Shown here: one piece after another, positions 44,916 through 52,863 of the stretch | Numbering within the stretch: the first letter of the stretch is position 1 | Layout: each line of letters opens with the position of its first letter | Assembly (NCBI RefSeq): GCF_004337445.1 | Contig: NZ_SJZB01000032.1 | Coordinates: forward strand, 60,536-124,535 | Direction: 5' to 3' | Length of the DNA: 64,000 bases | Source: Parasulfuritortus cantonensis | GTDB taxonomy: Bacteria > Pseudomonadota > Gammaproteobacteria > Burkholderiales > Thiobacillaceae | Made by a program: the position numbers and the translations under genes | The notes under the pieces: generated by a model | Database searches by the model: none | Seen by the model: the letters and a program-made list of their open reading frames with translations, nothing else | Told to the model about the DNA's origin: nothing

Positions 44916-46238
44916 TCAGCCCCCGGAGGCCGCCACCCTGGCCGCCAGGCGCGCGCTGCTGAGGGCGCGCAGGAAGGCGGCGATGTCGCGCACCTGGGCC
45001 TCGCTCAGCTCGCGCCCCGGCACCCGGTGCAGGGCCCGGTCGGCGGCCGACCAGTAGGCCGCCTCGGCCGGGTCGGCCGCCCCCGGGACGACGCGGCGGC
45101 CGAGCTGGGAGGTGGCCATGATGCGGACCGCCTCCTCCAGGCTGGTCACCGCGCCGTTGTGGAAATACGGCCCGGTGAGCGCGACGTTGCGCAGCGACGG
45201 TACCTTCCAGACGCCGCGCCCGGCCCGTTCGGCGCCCAGTCCGTGGTCGTCGGCGAGGCGGTAGCGGGCGACGTAGGCGTTCCCGTAGGCCGGGAACATC
45301 CGGTACGGCGCGCGGGCGTCGAAACGGCTGGCGCTGCTGAAGTTGGGGCCGTGGTGGCAGATCACGCAGCCGACCTCCTCGAACAGCGCCATGCCGCGCA
45401 CCTGGGCCGCGTCAAGGGCGGCGCGGTCGCCGCGCACGTAACGGTCGTAGGGCGCGTCGGCGGTGACCAGGGTGCGCTCGTAGGCGGCGATCGCCGCCAC
45501 CACGGCGTCGATGTCGACCGCCTGCGCCGGCCCGAAGGCCGCCGCGAAGGCGGCCCGGTAGTCGGGTCGCGCGGCCACCCGGGCGGCCACCTCGGCCAGG
45601 CTGTGCATGCCCATCTCGACCGGGTTCACCGGCGGGCCCTTGGCCTGTTCCTCCAGCGACGGCGCCCGGCCGTCCAGGAACAGGCGGGCCTGGAAGGCGG
45701 CGTTCCAGACCGTCGGGGCGTTGCGCCGGCCAACCTGGCCGGCGATGCCCAGCGACGTCGCGCGGCCGTCCGCGCCGGTGCCGCCGGCGACGTCGTGGCA
45801 GGAGGCACAGGCCACGCTGTAGTCCCGGGACAGCGCCTTGTCGTGGAACAGGCGTTCGCCCAGGGCCACCCGGGCCGGGCCGACGGCGTCGGCCGGAGCG
45901 GCCGTATCCGGCAACGGCCGCCAGGCGTAGACCGCCTTGACCGGGACCGCGGCGGGCGTGGCCGGCGGCGTCCGCCCGGGCGCGCGCCCGGCGTGGTGTA
46001 CTGCGCTCAGCGGTGCCAGGGTGGCTTGCGGCAGGGTCACCATCAGCGTGATGGCGGTCGCCTTGGCGGCGAAGGCGAGCACGCCCATGCCCAGCCCGGC
46101 CGCGAGCAGGAAGCGGCCACGGCCCGACAGGCCGGCCGAGGGCGCCAGTTCGCGCAGCACGATGGCCAGCACCGCCAGTGCCCCGAGCAAGGCCAGCAGG
46201 GCGAGCAGGCCGAGGAAGTCGAGCCATTCCGGGTACAT
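44916..46238 (-). CDS. MauG/CcpA-type di-heme cytochrome c peroxidase
   Basis: The 440-residue protein has an N-terminal membrane anchor (FLGLLALLALLGALAVLAIVL, a second helix FLLAAGLGMGVLAFAAKATAI) and two c-heme motifs, CASCH (in SVACASCHDVAGG) and CVICH (in EEVGCVICHHGPNF). LGERLFHDKALSRD, RNAPTVWNAAFQARLFLDGRA and VPSLRNVALTGPYFHNGA are standard for the family. It should reduce peroxide or oxidise a partner in the periplasm. I chose the ATG at 46238, preceded by GGAGGTGG. A Crp/Fnr-type palindrome lies 63 bp upstream. Confidence 0.92.
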   Translation of the reverse strand: MYPEWLDFLGLLALLALLGALAVLAIVLRELAPSAGLSGRGRFLLAAGLGMGVLAFAAKATAITLMVTLPQATLAPLSAVHHAGRAPGRTPPATPAAVPVKAVYAWRPLPDTAAPADAVGPARVALGERLFHDKALSRDYSVACASCHDVAGGTGADGRATSLGIAGQVGRRNAPTVWNAAFQARLFLDGRAPSLEEQAKGPPVNPVEMGMHSLAEVAARVAARPDYRAAFAAAFGPAQAVDIDAVVAAIAAYERTLVTADAPYDRYVRGDRAALDAAQVRGMALFEEVGCVICHHGPNFSSASRFDARAPYRMFPAYGNAYVARYRLADDHGLGAERAGRGVWKVPSLRNVALTGPYFHNGAVTSLEEAVRIMATSQLGRRVVPGAADPAEAAYWSAADRALHRVPGRELSEAQVRDIAAFLRALSSARLAARVAASGG

Positions 46239-46300
46239 CTTCCACCTCCGTTTGCATGCCAGTGAGGTGGCCAGGATGACGCCGCCGCTGCGGCCGTTCA

Positions 46301-46314
46301 GTAGCAAAAGCTAC
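46301..46314. promoter_or_regulatory. Crp/Fnr-type palindrome upstream of the MauG-like gene
   Basis: GTAGCAAAAGCTAC is a perfect 14-bp palindrome apart from its AAAA centre, of the GTA-N8-TAC type. The same 14 bp occur at 51933, with similar flanks (CGGCCGTTC...). It lies 63 bp before the peroxidase ATG. Confidence 0.7.
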
Positions 46315-46327
46315 ACTCGCGGCCGGG

Positions 46328-47683
46328 TCAGGGTGCGGGGTCTTCGACCAGGAGGAAGGGCCGGCCGACCGCCAGCCGGAAGCGCCCGCGCCCGGTCTTG
46401 GTCATGGTCAGGAACGGACAGCGCTCGGCCAGGCGGCGCTGGAGCAGGATCAGGCGGGCGTCCAGGTTGTCGGTGACGCCGGGCAGCCCGAGGGAGCCAT
46501 CCAGGCGCAGCTCCCGGTTGCTGAACTCGTCGCGCCCGGCATCGCGGTACTCGCGTAGCAGCTTCCAGACGATCGCCCCGGCGACGCCCTTGATGAGGTA
46601 GTCGTTGTCGACGAACACGCTGTGGTCGGCGGCGAAATGGCGGATGGTCACCGTGGCGCCCGGCGGCACCGGCGCGGCCGGCCGCGGGGCGGGCATCGGC
46701 GCGCTGTCCTGGGCCGGCTCGGCGCCGCGCGCCAGCCAGTCGAGCTGGAGCGCCAGCTGGCCGGCCAGGACCGCCATGGCATCCTCGTCCTCGTAGCCGA
46801 AGCGCTGTTCGGACGGGCTCTCGACGTAGAGGACGCCGATCAGGCGCCCCGCCACCGCCAGCGGCAGGGCGAGCTGGCTGGCCGCCTCGGCCAGGCCGGG
46901 CAGCGGGATCTCGGTCTCCAGGACGATGCGGGCGTCGCTGTCGGCGAAACGGCGCCGGGTGGCCTGGCTGTAGCGGTACTCCTCGACGGCATGGCCGATG
47001 CGGATCGGCGTCCGCGCCGCCGCCGCGACCCCGACGATGCCCTCGCCCAGGCCGACCTCGGAACCGACCCCGGACTCCGGGTAGCCCCGGCTGGCGACCG
47101 TGTACAGGCAGCGCCGCCCGGGGTCGAGCAGGAGCAGCATGGCGTGGCGGATGTCCAGGTGGCGTTCCAGGCTCGCCAGGGCGGCGTCGAGCAGGCCGGC
47201 CAGGTCCGAACAGGGGGCCAGGTCGGCCTGGCAGGCGCGCAGCGCCGCCACCAGGTCGGTGCGCGGCGGGCCCGGCTGGTCGTGGTCGCCGGGTACCAGG
47301 CCGACGTCGAGCACCCGGTAGACGTCGGAACCGAGCAGGCGGAACACCTTGCTCATCCCGGTATGCGAGGCGATGGCGGCCAACCGGGCCTTCATGGTCT
47401 CGAACAGCGGCCCCTCGGTCTCGGTGCGCAGGTAGGCCAGGCGCAGCTGGTAGTGGGCCGCGCTGACCGGGTCCACCACCTCGACCAGGGCGTGCGGATT
47501 GGCCAGGATGTTGGCGCGGGTCTTGTTGAAGAACTGGTAGGACAGGGCGACGTGGCCGTCGTCGACGAAATGGACGTGCGACAGCTTGGCCACGTTGGGC
47601 ATGCCATCCGGCGCACAGGTGGCGATGGTGGCCGGGATGGCGCCCTCGAAGCAACGCCGCAGGGCGCGCAGCGGCAGGCTCAC
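46328..47683 (-). CDS. PNPOx-GAF-winged-helix protein
   Basis: The 451-residue protein combines three parts: an N-terminal flavin-reductase-like split barrel (ATIATCAPDGMPNVAKLSHV...ANPHALVEVVDPVSA), a central GAF domain (LLDAALASLERHLDIRHAML, LGEGIVGVAAAARTPIRIGH, LALPLAVAGRLIGVLYVESP) and a C-terminal OmpR-like winged helix (FVDNDYLIKGVAGAIVWKLL, NRELRLDGSLGLPGVTDNLDARLILLQRRL is the helix-turn region). It may be a flavin- or FMN-linked transcription regulator. Its ATG overlaps the stop of the next PNPOx gene upstream (4 bp), so the two are coupled. Confidence 0.8.
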   Translation of the reverse strand: MSLPLRALRRCFEGAIPATIATCAPDGMPNVAKLSHVHFVDDGHVALSYQFFNKTRANILANPHALVEVVDPVSAAHYQLRLAYLRTETEGPLFETMKARLAAIASHTGMSKVFRLLGSDVYRVLDVGLVPGDHDQPGPPRTDLVAALRACQADLAPCSDLAGLLDAALASLERHLDIRHAMLLLLDPGRRCLYTVASRGYPESGVGSEVGLGEGIVGVAAAARTPIRIGHAVEEYRYSQATRRRFADSDARIVLETEIPLPGLAEAASQLALPLAVAGRLIGVLYVESPSEQRFGYEDEDAMAVLAGQLALQLDWLARGAEPAQDSAPMPAPRPAAPVPPGATVTIRHFAADHSVFVDNDYLIKGVAGAIVWKLLREYRDAGRDEFSNRELRLDGSLGLPGVTDNLDARLILLQRRLAERCPFLTMTKTGRGRFRLAVGRPFLLVEDPAP

Positions 47684-48183
47684 GCGCCGGGCTCCAGGCG
47701 GCGCCCGGCCGCCGGCCCCGGGGTCTGCTCGAAGGCGCCTTCGGGACAGAAGGCCACCGCCATGGCCTCGTCGCGCAGCGGTGCCAGCATCGCGCTGAGG
47801 AACGCCTCCGGATAGCCCAGGGCGGTCAGTTCGGCGGCGAACGCGGCGCCGCTCGCCGCCATGGCGGCGGCGTCGGCCGCGGCCACGGCGCGGACCCGGG
47901 CGCGGGCCGCCTTCAGCTGCAGGGTCTCGTGCGTTGCCGGTCGGCTGAACACGGCGGCGACCGGGGCGCCGGCGGCGACGTCGCGCAGCAGCTCGGCGGC
48001 GCGGCGCCGGGAAACGTAGATCACCACCTCGCGACGATCCGCCGACACGCGGCAGCCGTAGGCCCGGCTCAGCGAGGGCCGGCCGTCGGCACCATGGGAG
48101 GCCAGGCCGATCGACAGCGGGCCGCCGAGGAAGGCGGCCTGCCGGGCATCCAGCAGCGGGGCGGCGGTTTTCTTACTGGGCAC
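47680..48183 (-). CDS. Pyridoxamine 5'-phosphate oxidase-like flavin-binding protein
   Basis: The 167-residue protein has the split-barrel features GPLSIGLASHGADGRPSLSRAYGCRVSADRR and VAAVFSRPATHETLQLKAARAR, which suit F420/FMN-type PNPOx-like proteins rather than true PdxH. It may bind FMN or heme. Its stop overlaps the start of the PNPOx-GAF protein, and it is divergent from the cytochrome c gene across a 167-bp region that contains a TAGGAAAT/ATTTCCCTA inverted repeat. Confidence 0.75.
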   Translation of the reverse strand: MPSKKTAAPLLDARQAAFLGGPLSIGLASHGADGRPSLSRAYGCRVSADRREVVIYVSRRRAAELLRDVAAGAPVAAVFSRPATHETLQLKAARARVRAVAAADAAAMAASGAAFAAELTALGYPEAFLSAMLAPLRDEAMAVAFCPEGAFEQTPGPAAGRRLEPGA

Positions 48184-48242
48184 GCGAATGACCTAGCGAA
48201 ACAGTCGGGTTAGTGGAGCCCATTATAGGTCCCGGCGGCGCT

Positions 48243-48266
48243 TAGGAAATTTTTAGCATTTCCCTA
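48243..48266. promoter_or_regulatory. Inverted repeat in the divergent PNPOx/cytochrome c promoter region
   Basis: TAGGAAAT at 48243-48250 faces ATTTCCCTA at 48258-48266 with seven bases between. It lies in the AT-rich part of the intergenic region, about 85 bp before the cytochrome c ATG, and could be an operator for either direction. Confidence 0.45.
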
Positions 48267-48350
48267 GCAAACACTTAGCGGCGGCGGCCGGGGCCCGTGC
48301 CTAATCTGCGCATCAGGCAATACGCCTTGCGATCCGATACGGAGGTTTCC

Positions 48351-48866
48351 ATGCAACACCCTCGCCGCGGCCTGGCCGCGTTTCTCGTTTCCGCCCTGTG
48401 CGCCCCGGCCGCCTGGTCGGCCGGCACGGCCCAGGACGCCAAGCTCGCCGAACACGGCCGCTACCTGGTCCAGGTGTCCGGCTGCAACGACTGCCATACC
48501 CCCGGCTACCTGCAGAACGACGGCAAGGCCCCGGCAGCGCAGTGGCTGACCGGCAGCGCGGTCGGCTTCCAAGGCCCCTGGGGCACCAGCTACCCGAGCA
48601 ACCTGCGCCTGCTCGCCGACCGCCTGAGCGAGGCGCAGTGGCTGGCCCGGGTACGGCAGCCGATGCGCCCACCCATGCCCTGGTTCAACCTGAAGGCGAT
48701 GAGCGAACGCGACCTGCTGGCCATCTACCGCTACCTGCGCGCGGCCGGCCCGGCCGGCGCGCCGGCCCCGGCCGCCGCCGCGCCGGGCGTCCAGGTCGCC
48801 ACCCCGTATTTCGACTTCACGCCGAAGAACCTGCCCAGCCAGGTTTCCTCGGCCGGCAAACCCTGA
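48351..48866 (+). CDS. Periplasmic monoheme cytochrome c
   Basis: The 171-residue protein has a signal peptide (MQHPRRGLAAFLVSALCAPAAWSAG) and one c-heme site, CNDCH in VQVSGCNDCHTPGYLQNDGK. LRLLADRLSEAQWLARVRQPMRPPMPWFNLKAMSERDLLAIYRYL gives the distal Met region and the final helix. GGAGG lies before the ATG. It is followed 13 bp later by the E1 alpha gene, so it is the first gene of a three-gene operon with a TPP-dependent dehydrogenase, an unusual pairing. Confidence 0.9.
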   Translation: MQHPRRGLAAFLVSALCAPAAWSAGTAQDAKLAEHGRYLVQVSGCNDCHTPGYLQNDGKAPAAQWLTGSAVGFQGPWGTSYPSNLRLLADRLSEAQWLARVRQPMRPPMPWFNLKAMSERDLLAIYRYLRAAGPAGAPAPAAAAPGVQVATPYFDFTPKNLPSQVSSAGKP

Positions 48867-48879
48867 TCCGGAGGTCGCC

Positions 48880-49836
48880 ATGGCCGAGACAAGCCCCGAG
48901 CTGGCACGCCTGGAAGGCATGCTTTTGATCCGCGCCTACGAAGAACAGCTGGTCGCCCTGCACCGCGACGGCGCCCCCGGCACCTGCACCAGCGTCGGCC
49001 AGGAGGCCTGCGCCGTCGGCGTGGTGCAGGCCCTGGATGGGCGCGACCGCATCCTCACCAACCACCGGAGCGGCGGCCACCTGCTGGCCCGCGGCGCCGA
49101 TCCCGGGCGCCTGATCGCCGAGGTGCTCGGCCGGGTCGACGGCTATTGCGGCGGCCGCTCCGGCAGCCTGCACATCTCGGCCGCCGAACTGGGCGTGGTA
49201 CTCACCTCGACCATCGTCGGCGGCGAGTTGTCCATGGCGCCGGGCGTCGCCCTGGCCCAGAAGATGGGCCGCGGCGAACCGGGCGGTATCGTCGCCGTGT
49301 TCTTCGGCGACGGCGCCGCGTGCGAGGGCGTCTTCCACGAGGCCCTGAACCTCGCCGTGCACTGGCGCCTGCCGCTCCTGTTCGTGTGCGAGAACAACCA
49401 GTGGCAGGCCTACGTGCACCGCCTGGAGACCATGTCCGACCGGGCCATCAGCGCCTGGGCGGAGGGCCACGGCCTGCCCGTGCGGGTGGTCGACGGCAAC
49501 GACGTCGAGGCCGTGCACGGCGCCGCCGCCGACCTGGTGGCCGGCATCCGGGCGCAGGGCGGCCCCGCCTTCCTGGAACTGTCCACCTACCGCCAGCGCG
49601 GCCACTTCGAGCCCGACGACCAGGCCTACGTCGACCCGGCCGAGTGCCAGGCCTGGCTGGCGCGCGACCCGATCCGGCGCCAGGCCGAGCGCCTGCGCGC
49701 GGCCGGCCGCCTGGACGCCGCCGGGCTGGCCGCCCTGGAGGCGCGGGTCGCCGCACGCATCGCCGCCGCCCTGGCTTTCGCCCAGGCGAGCCCGATGCCC
49801 GGCCCGGACACCCTCGACCGACACGTCTACGCCTGA
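48880..49836 (+). CDS. acoA: TPP-dependent 2-oxo acid/acetoin dehydrogenase E1 alpha subunit
   Basis: The 318-residue subunit has LIRAYEEQLVALHRDGAPGTCTSVGQEACAVGV, the HRSGGHLLARGAD region, and the TPP-binding motif GDGAACEGVFHEALNLAVHWRLPLLFVCENN. It matches the E1 alpha subunits of acetoin or branched-chain 2-oxo acid dehydrogenases. The beta subunit follows after 11 bp. No E2 acyltransferase or E3 gene is in the window, which leaves the electron acceptor open; the preceding cytochrome c gene is a candidate partner. The symbol is tentative. Confidence 0.88.
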   Translation: MAETSPELARLEGMLLIRAYEEQLVALHRDGAPGTCTSVGQEACAVGVVQALDGRDRILTNHRSGGHLLARGADPGRLIAEVLGRVDGYCGGRSGSLHISAAELGVVLTSTIVGGELSMAPGVALAQKMGRGEPGGIVAVFFGDGAACEGVFHEALNLAVHWRLPLLFVCENNQWQAYVHRLETMSDRAISAWAEGHGLPVRVVDGNDVEAVHGAAADLVAGIRAQGGPAFLELSTYRQRGHFEPDDQAYVDPAECQAWLARDPIRRQAERLRAAGRLDAAGLAALEARVAARIAAALAFAQASPMPGPDTLDRHVYA

Positions 49837-49847
49837 AAGGGGACCCG

Positions 49848-50825
49848 ATGTCCACGATGACTCTGGAACAAGCCGTGCAGCTGGCCCTGCGCGAAGAGAT
49901 GGGACGCGACGCCAGCGTCCTCTACATGGGCGAAGGCGTCGCCACCAAGCACGCCGACATGGTGGCCGACTTCGGCGCCGACCGGGTCCGCAACACCCCC
50001 CTCGCCGAGGCCATCATCGCCGGCACCGCGGTGGGCGCCGCCGCGAGCGGTTTGCGCCCGGTGATCGACCTGCTGTTCGCCCCCTTCATGACCTACGCCA
50101 TGGACGCCCTGGTCAACAGCGCCGGCAAGCTGCGCTACCTGTCCGGGGGCCAGTTCAGCTTCCCCCTGGTAGCCCTGGGCATGACCGGCGCCGGCTGGGG
50201 CGTCGGCGGCCAGCACAACCACAACCTGGAGGCGATGTTCGTACACGCCCCCGGCCTCAAGGTGGTCATGCCGGCCACCCCGGCCGACGCCCGCGGCCTG
50301 CTCAAGGCCGCCATCAGGGACGCCAACCCGGTGTTGTTCTTCCTCGACATCGGCCTGCTCCACCAGCCCGGCCCGGTGCCCGACGCCGTCGACCAGGTCC
50401 TACCGCTGGGCGAAGCGGCCGTGCCGCGCAGCGGGCGCGACGTCACCCTGGTGAGCTACGGCAAGACCGTGGCGGTGTGCCTGGAGGCGGCCGCCGGGCT
50501 GCAGGCCGACGGCATCGACGCCGAGGTGGTCGACCTGCGCACCCTGAAGCCGCTGGACGAGGCCGCGGTGCTGCGCTCGCTGGCCAAGACCGGGCGCCTG
50601 GTCGTGGTCCAGGAGGCCAGCGGCCTGTGCGGCGTCGCCGCGGAGATCGCCGCCCTGGCGGCGGGCCGGGGCTTCCCCTTCCTGCAGGCGCCGGTCGCCC
50701 GCCTGACCGGCCCGGACGCCCCGGCGCCCGGCAACTGGGCCCTCGAGCAGGCCATGGTGCCGAGCGCCCAGCGGGTGATGGAACAGGTCCGCGCCCTGGT
50801 CGGCACGCCCGCCCTGGCCGCCTGA
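49848..50825 (+). CDS. acoB: TPP-dependent dehydrogenase E1 beta subunit
   Basis: The 325-residue subunit begins MTLEQAVQLALREEMGRDASVLYMGEGVATKH and contains RVRNTPLAEAIIAGTAVGAAASGLRPV, LGMTGAGWGVGGQHNHNLEAMF and the C-terminal transketolase-like domain with VSYGKTVAVCLEAAAGLQADGIDAEVVDLRTLKPLD. It pairs with the E1 alpha gene to complete the active site. It ends 5 bp before the convergent Crp/Fnr gene. As above, acoB is a tentative name, because E1 pairs of the acetoin and branched-chain types are hard to separate by eye. Confidence 0.88.
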   Translation: MSTMTLEQAVQLALREEMGRDASVLYMGEGVATKHADMVADFGADRVRNTPLAEAIIAGTAVGAAASGLRPVIDLLFAPFMTYAMDALVNSAGKLRYLSGGQFSFPLVALGMTGAGWGVGGQHNHNLEAMFVHAPGLKVVMPATPADARGLLKAAIRDANPVLFFLDIGLLHQPGPVPDAVDQVLPLGEAAVPRSGRDVTLVSYGKTVAVCLEAAAGLQADGIDAEVVDLRTLKPLDEAAVLRSLAKTGRLVVVQEASGLCGVAAEIAALAAGRGFPFLQAPVARLTGPDAPAPGNWALEQAMVPSAQRVMEQVRALVGTPALAA

Positions 50826-50830
50826 CCGGC

Positions 50831-51502
50831 TCAGGCGGAGGCGTCCGTGACCAGGCGGCGCAGGCCGAACAGGTCGCGTATGGTCACGGCGCCGCGCCGG
50901 GTGTCGACCAGGCCCTTGCCGACGAACTCCTGCAGCAGGCGGGCGATCACCTCGCGCGTGGTGCCCAGGTGCTGGGCCAGTTGCTGCTGGGTCATGCGCA
51001 GGACGCCGTCGGCGGCGGCCTGGATGAGGATGAAGTTGGCCAGGCGCTGGCGGTGGTGGCTGGAGTGCACCAGTTCCAGCTCCGACATGAGGCGGAACAC
51101 CAGGGTCGACAGGGTGTGCACGGTGAGGTTCTGGATGGCCGGCTCGCGCTCGAACAGGGTTCGGTAGACGGCGCCCGGGATGAGGGCGATGGTGGTGTTC
51201 GCCTCGGCCTGCACCCAGGCCGGGTAGAGCAGGTCGTTGAACAGGCAGTTGAGGGCGAGGACGCAGGTCTCGCCCGGGTCGATGAAATACAGCGTGGCCT
51301 CGGTGCCGTTGGGCGCCAGGGCGAACACGCGCAGGCGGCCGGACAGCACGACGTAGGCGCCGGAGACCGGCTGGCCCTTGTGCAGGGCCATGCCGGCGCG
51401 CGGGCACTCCGCCTGCACCAGGCCGCGCGCCAGCACGGCCCGGCTCGCCTCGGACAGGCTGCGGAAGGGTTCGAAACGCTGCAGTTCGGCCAGGGTGGAC
51501 AT
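50831..51502 (-). CDS. Crp/Fnr family transcriptional regulator
   Basis: The 223-residue protein has a cyclic-nucleotide-binding-like beta roll (HKGQPVSGAYVVLSGRLRVFALAPNGTEATLYFIDPGETCVLALNCLF), a dimer helix and the HTH DGVLRMTQQQLAQHLGTTREVIARLLQEF. It has no N-terminal Cys cluster, so it is not an iron-sulfur FNR; Cys at ETCVLALNC might have a redox or heme role. The two identical GTAGCAAAAGCTAC palindromes near it are its probable targets. It is convergent with the E1 beta gene. Confidence 0.92.
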   Translation of the reverse strand: MSTLAELQRFEPFRSLSEASRAVLARGLVQAECPRAGMALHKGQPVSGAYVVLSGRLRVFALAPNGTEATLYFIDPGETCVLALNCLFNDLLYPAWVQAEANTTIALIPGAVYRTLFEREPAIQNLTVHTLSTLVFRLMSELELVHSSHHRQRLANFILIQAAADGVLRMTQQQLAQHLGTTREVIARLLQEFVGKGLVDTRRGAVTIRDLFGLRRLVTDASA

Positions 51503-51555
51503 GGCGGCTCCCTCGGGTCGCCCGCCCGGGGCGGGCGACGGGTTCGATACGGCGC

Positions 51556-51861
51556 TCAGGCGGCGTGGCGCTTGAAGAACATGTCGCCGGGCGTCGCCGT
51601 GGTCACCTCGGTGATGGAGTCGAACGGCAGGCCCAGCTTCTCGTGCACCCGGCGCACCGCCTCGGCATCGGGCGCCATATTGAAGCAGAAGGCGCGCCCC
51701 TCCTCAAAGCCGACGTGGGTGCGCAGGGGCACCACGCCCTCCTCCGCGCAGGCCATCTCGTAGAGGCTGTAGAAGCCCTCGAAATCCTCCGGCGAGAGCT
51801 TTTCCGGGAAGGTCTGGCGGGCACGGTCGTGGGTGTCGATGTAGAAACGCATGGACTGCAT
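51556..51861 (-). CDS. DUF4242-like small protein
   Basis: The 101-residue protein (MQSMRFYIDTHDRARQTFPEKLSPEDFEGF...) is a ferredoxin-like-fold protein with VPLRTHVGFEEGRAFCFNMAPDAEAVRRVHEKLGLPFDSITEVT, the pattern of the DUF4242/SCO4226-type nickel-binding-like family. AGGAG lies six bases before the ATG at 51861, whereas the ATG at 51867 directly abuts it. A GTAGCAAAAGCTAC palindrome is 72 bp upstream. It precedes the Crp/Fnr gene by 53 bp on the same strand, so the two may form one operon. Confidence 0.75.
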   Translation of the reverse strand: MQSMRFYIDTHDRARQTFPEKLSPEDFEGFYSLYEMACAEEGVVPLRTHVGFEEGRAFCFNMAPDAEAVRRVHEKLGLPFDSITEVTTATPGDMFFKRHAA

Positions 51862-51932
51862 GGTCATCTCCTGTGTGGTCGCGCCGGGATTGGCGGCGAC
51901 ACCCAGGTTAGCCATGCCGGGGCGGCCGTTCC

Positions 51933-51946
51933 GTAGCAAAAGCTAC
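51933..51946. promoter_or_regulatory. Crp/Fnr-type palindrome upstream of the DUF4242-like gene
   Basis: GTAGCAAAAGCTAC is identical to the site at 46301, in a similar flank (GGCGGCCGTTCC...), and is 72 bp before the ATG at 51861. It would control the DUF4242-like gene and possibly the Crp/Fnr gene that follows. Confidence 0.7.
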
Positions 51947-51954
51947 AGTGCGGC

Positions 51955-52725
51955 TCAAAGCGCGCCGTCGAGGCCGAACTGGTCGCGCAGGACGTCGGCC
52001 ACCTCGGCCTCGGCCAGCAGCCGGCTGCCGACGCCGTCGGGGGCGATGGTCTTCAGGCGGTTGTCGAACAGGATGACGCGGCCGTCCGGGGTGTGGCGCA
52101 TAACGATGCGGTGCCTCATGAACAGGCTCTCCGGGTAGGTCGAGTTGAGCCAGTTGGCGGGCATGAAGTCGACCCACTCGTGGTGGCCCAGGTCGAACGA
52201 ATACTGGTCGGCCCAGCGCCCCTCCACCTCGGCCTTGAGGCGGTACTCGCGCGCGTCGAGGGGGCCGAGTTCGAAGCGGTCGTGATCCTGGCGCACCGGC
52301 CCGGCGCCGGCCAGGCGCATGGGCGCCCGCATGCCGTAGCTGCCGAAGCCGACGTCGCACAGCCATTCCTCGCCGGCCAGCGTGGCCAGGATGGCCATGT
52401 GGGTACGCGGCCGGCGCACCGGGGCCTGGATCATGGGCCGGCAGCCGACGAAACGGTAAGCCACCCCGAGCGCGCCCAAGGCCAGCGCGAACAGCCCGTT
52501 GACCTCGTAGCAGTAGCCGCCCCGTCGGCGACCGACCAGCTTGTCGACGATGGCCTCCGGGACCAGGGAGATGCCGCGTCCGGCGAGCACGTCGAGATTC
52601 TCGAACGGCACCGTCTGCAACTGCCGGCGCATGAGTGCGCTCACCGTGGCGAGGTCGGGCGCGACGGCGCCCGTGTGGCCGATGCGGTCCAGGTAGGCTT
52701 GCAGGTCGAAGTTGTCGGCTTTCAT
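51955..52725 (-). CDS. nat: Arylamine N-acetyltransferase
   Basis: The 256-residue protein has the NAT catalytic triad: Cys72 in RRGGYCYEVNGLF, His109 in RTHMAIL and Asp124 in WLCDVGFGSYG. The N-terminal MKADNFDLQAYLDRIGHTG, the PFENLDVLAGRGISL segment and the C-terminal HTPDGRVILFDNRLK fit the family. It transfers acetyl from acetyl-CoA to arylamines and hydrazines. It stands alone between the Crp/Fnr-linked genes and an MBL-fold gene. Confidence 0.94.
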   Translation of the reverse strand: MKADNFDLQAYLDRIGHTGAVAPDLATVSALMRRQLQTVPFENLDVLAGRGISLVPEAIVDKLVGRRRGGYCYEVNGLFALALGALGVAYRFVGCRPMIQAPVRRPRTHMAILATLAGEEWLCDVGFGSYGMRAPMRLAGAGPVRQDHDRFELGPLDAREYRLKAEVEGRWADQYSFDLGHHEWVDFMPANWLNSTYPESLFMRHRIVMRHTPDGRVILFDNRLKTIAPDGVGSRLLAEAEVADVLRDQFGLDGAL

Positions 52726-52863
52726 GGCGGCGTCCCGGTGGCGATGCCGACATCATACCCAAGCGCACCACTCGGGTAAGCCGCCGCCTTCCGGGCGTGC
52801 CGGCTTGCCAGGCCGGGATCGCCGGGGCTAGGCTGAACCGTTGCCATCACCACCCCGACCGCC

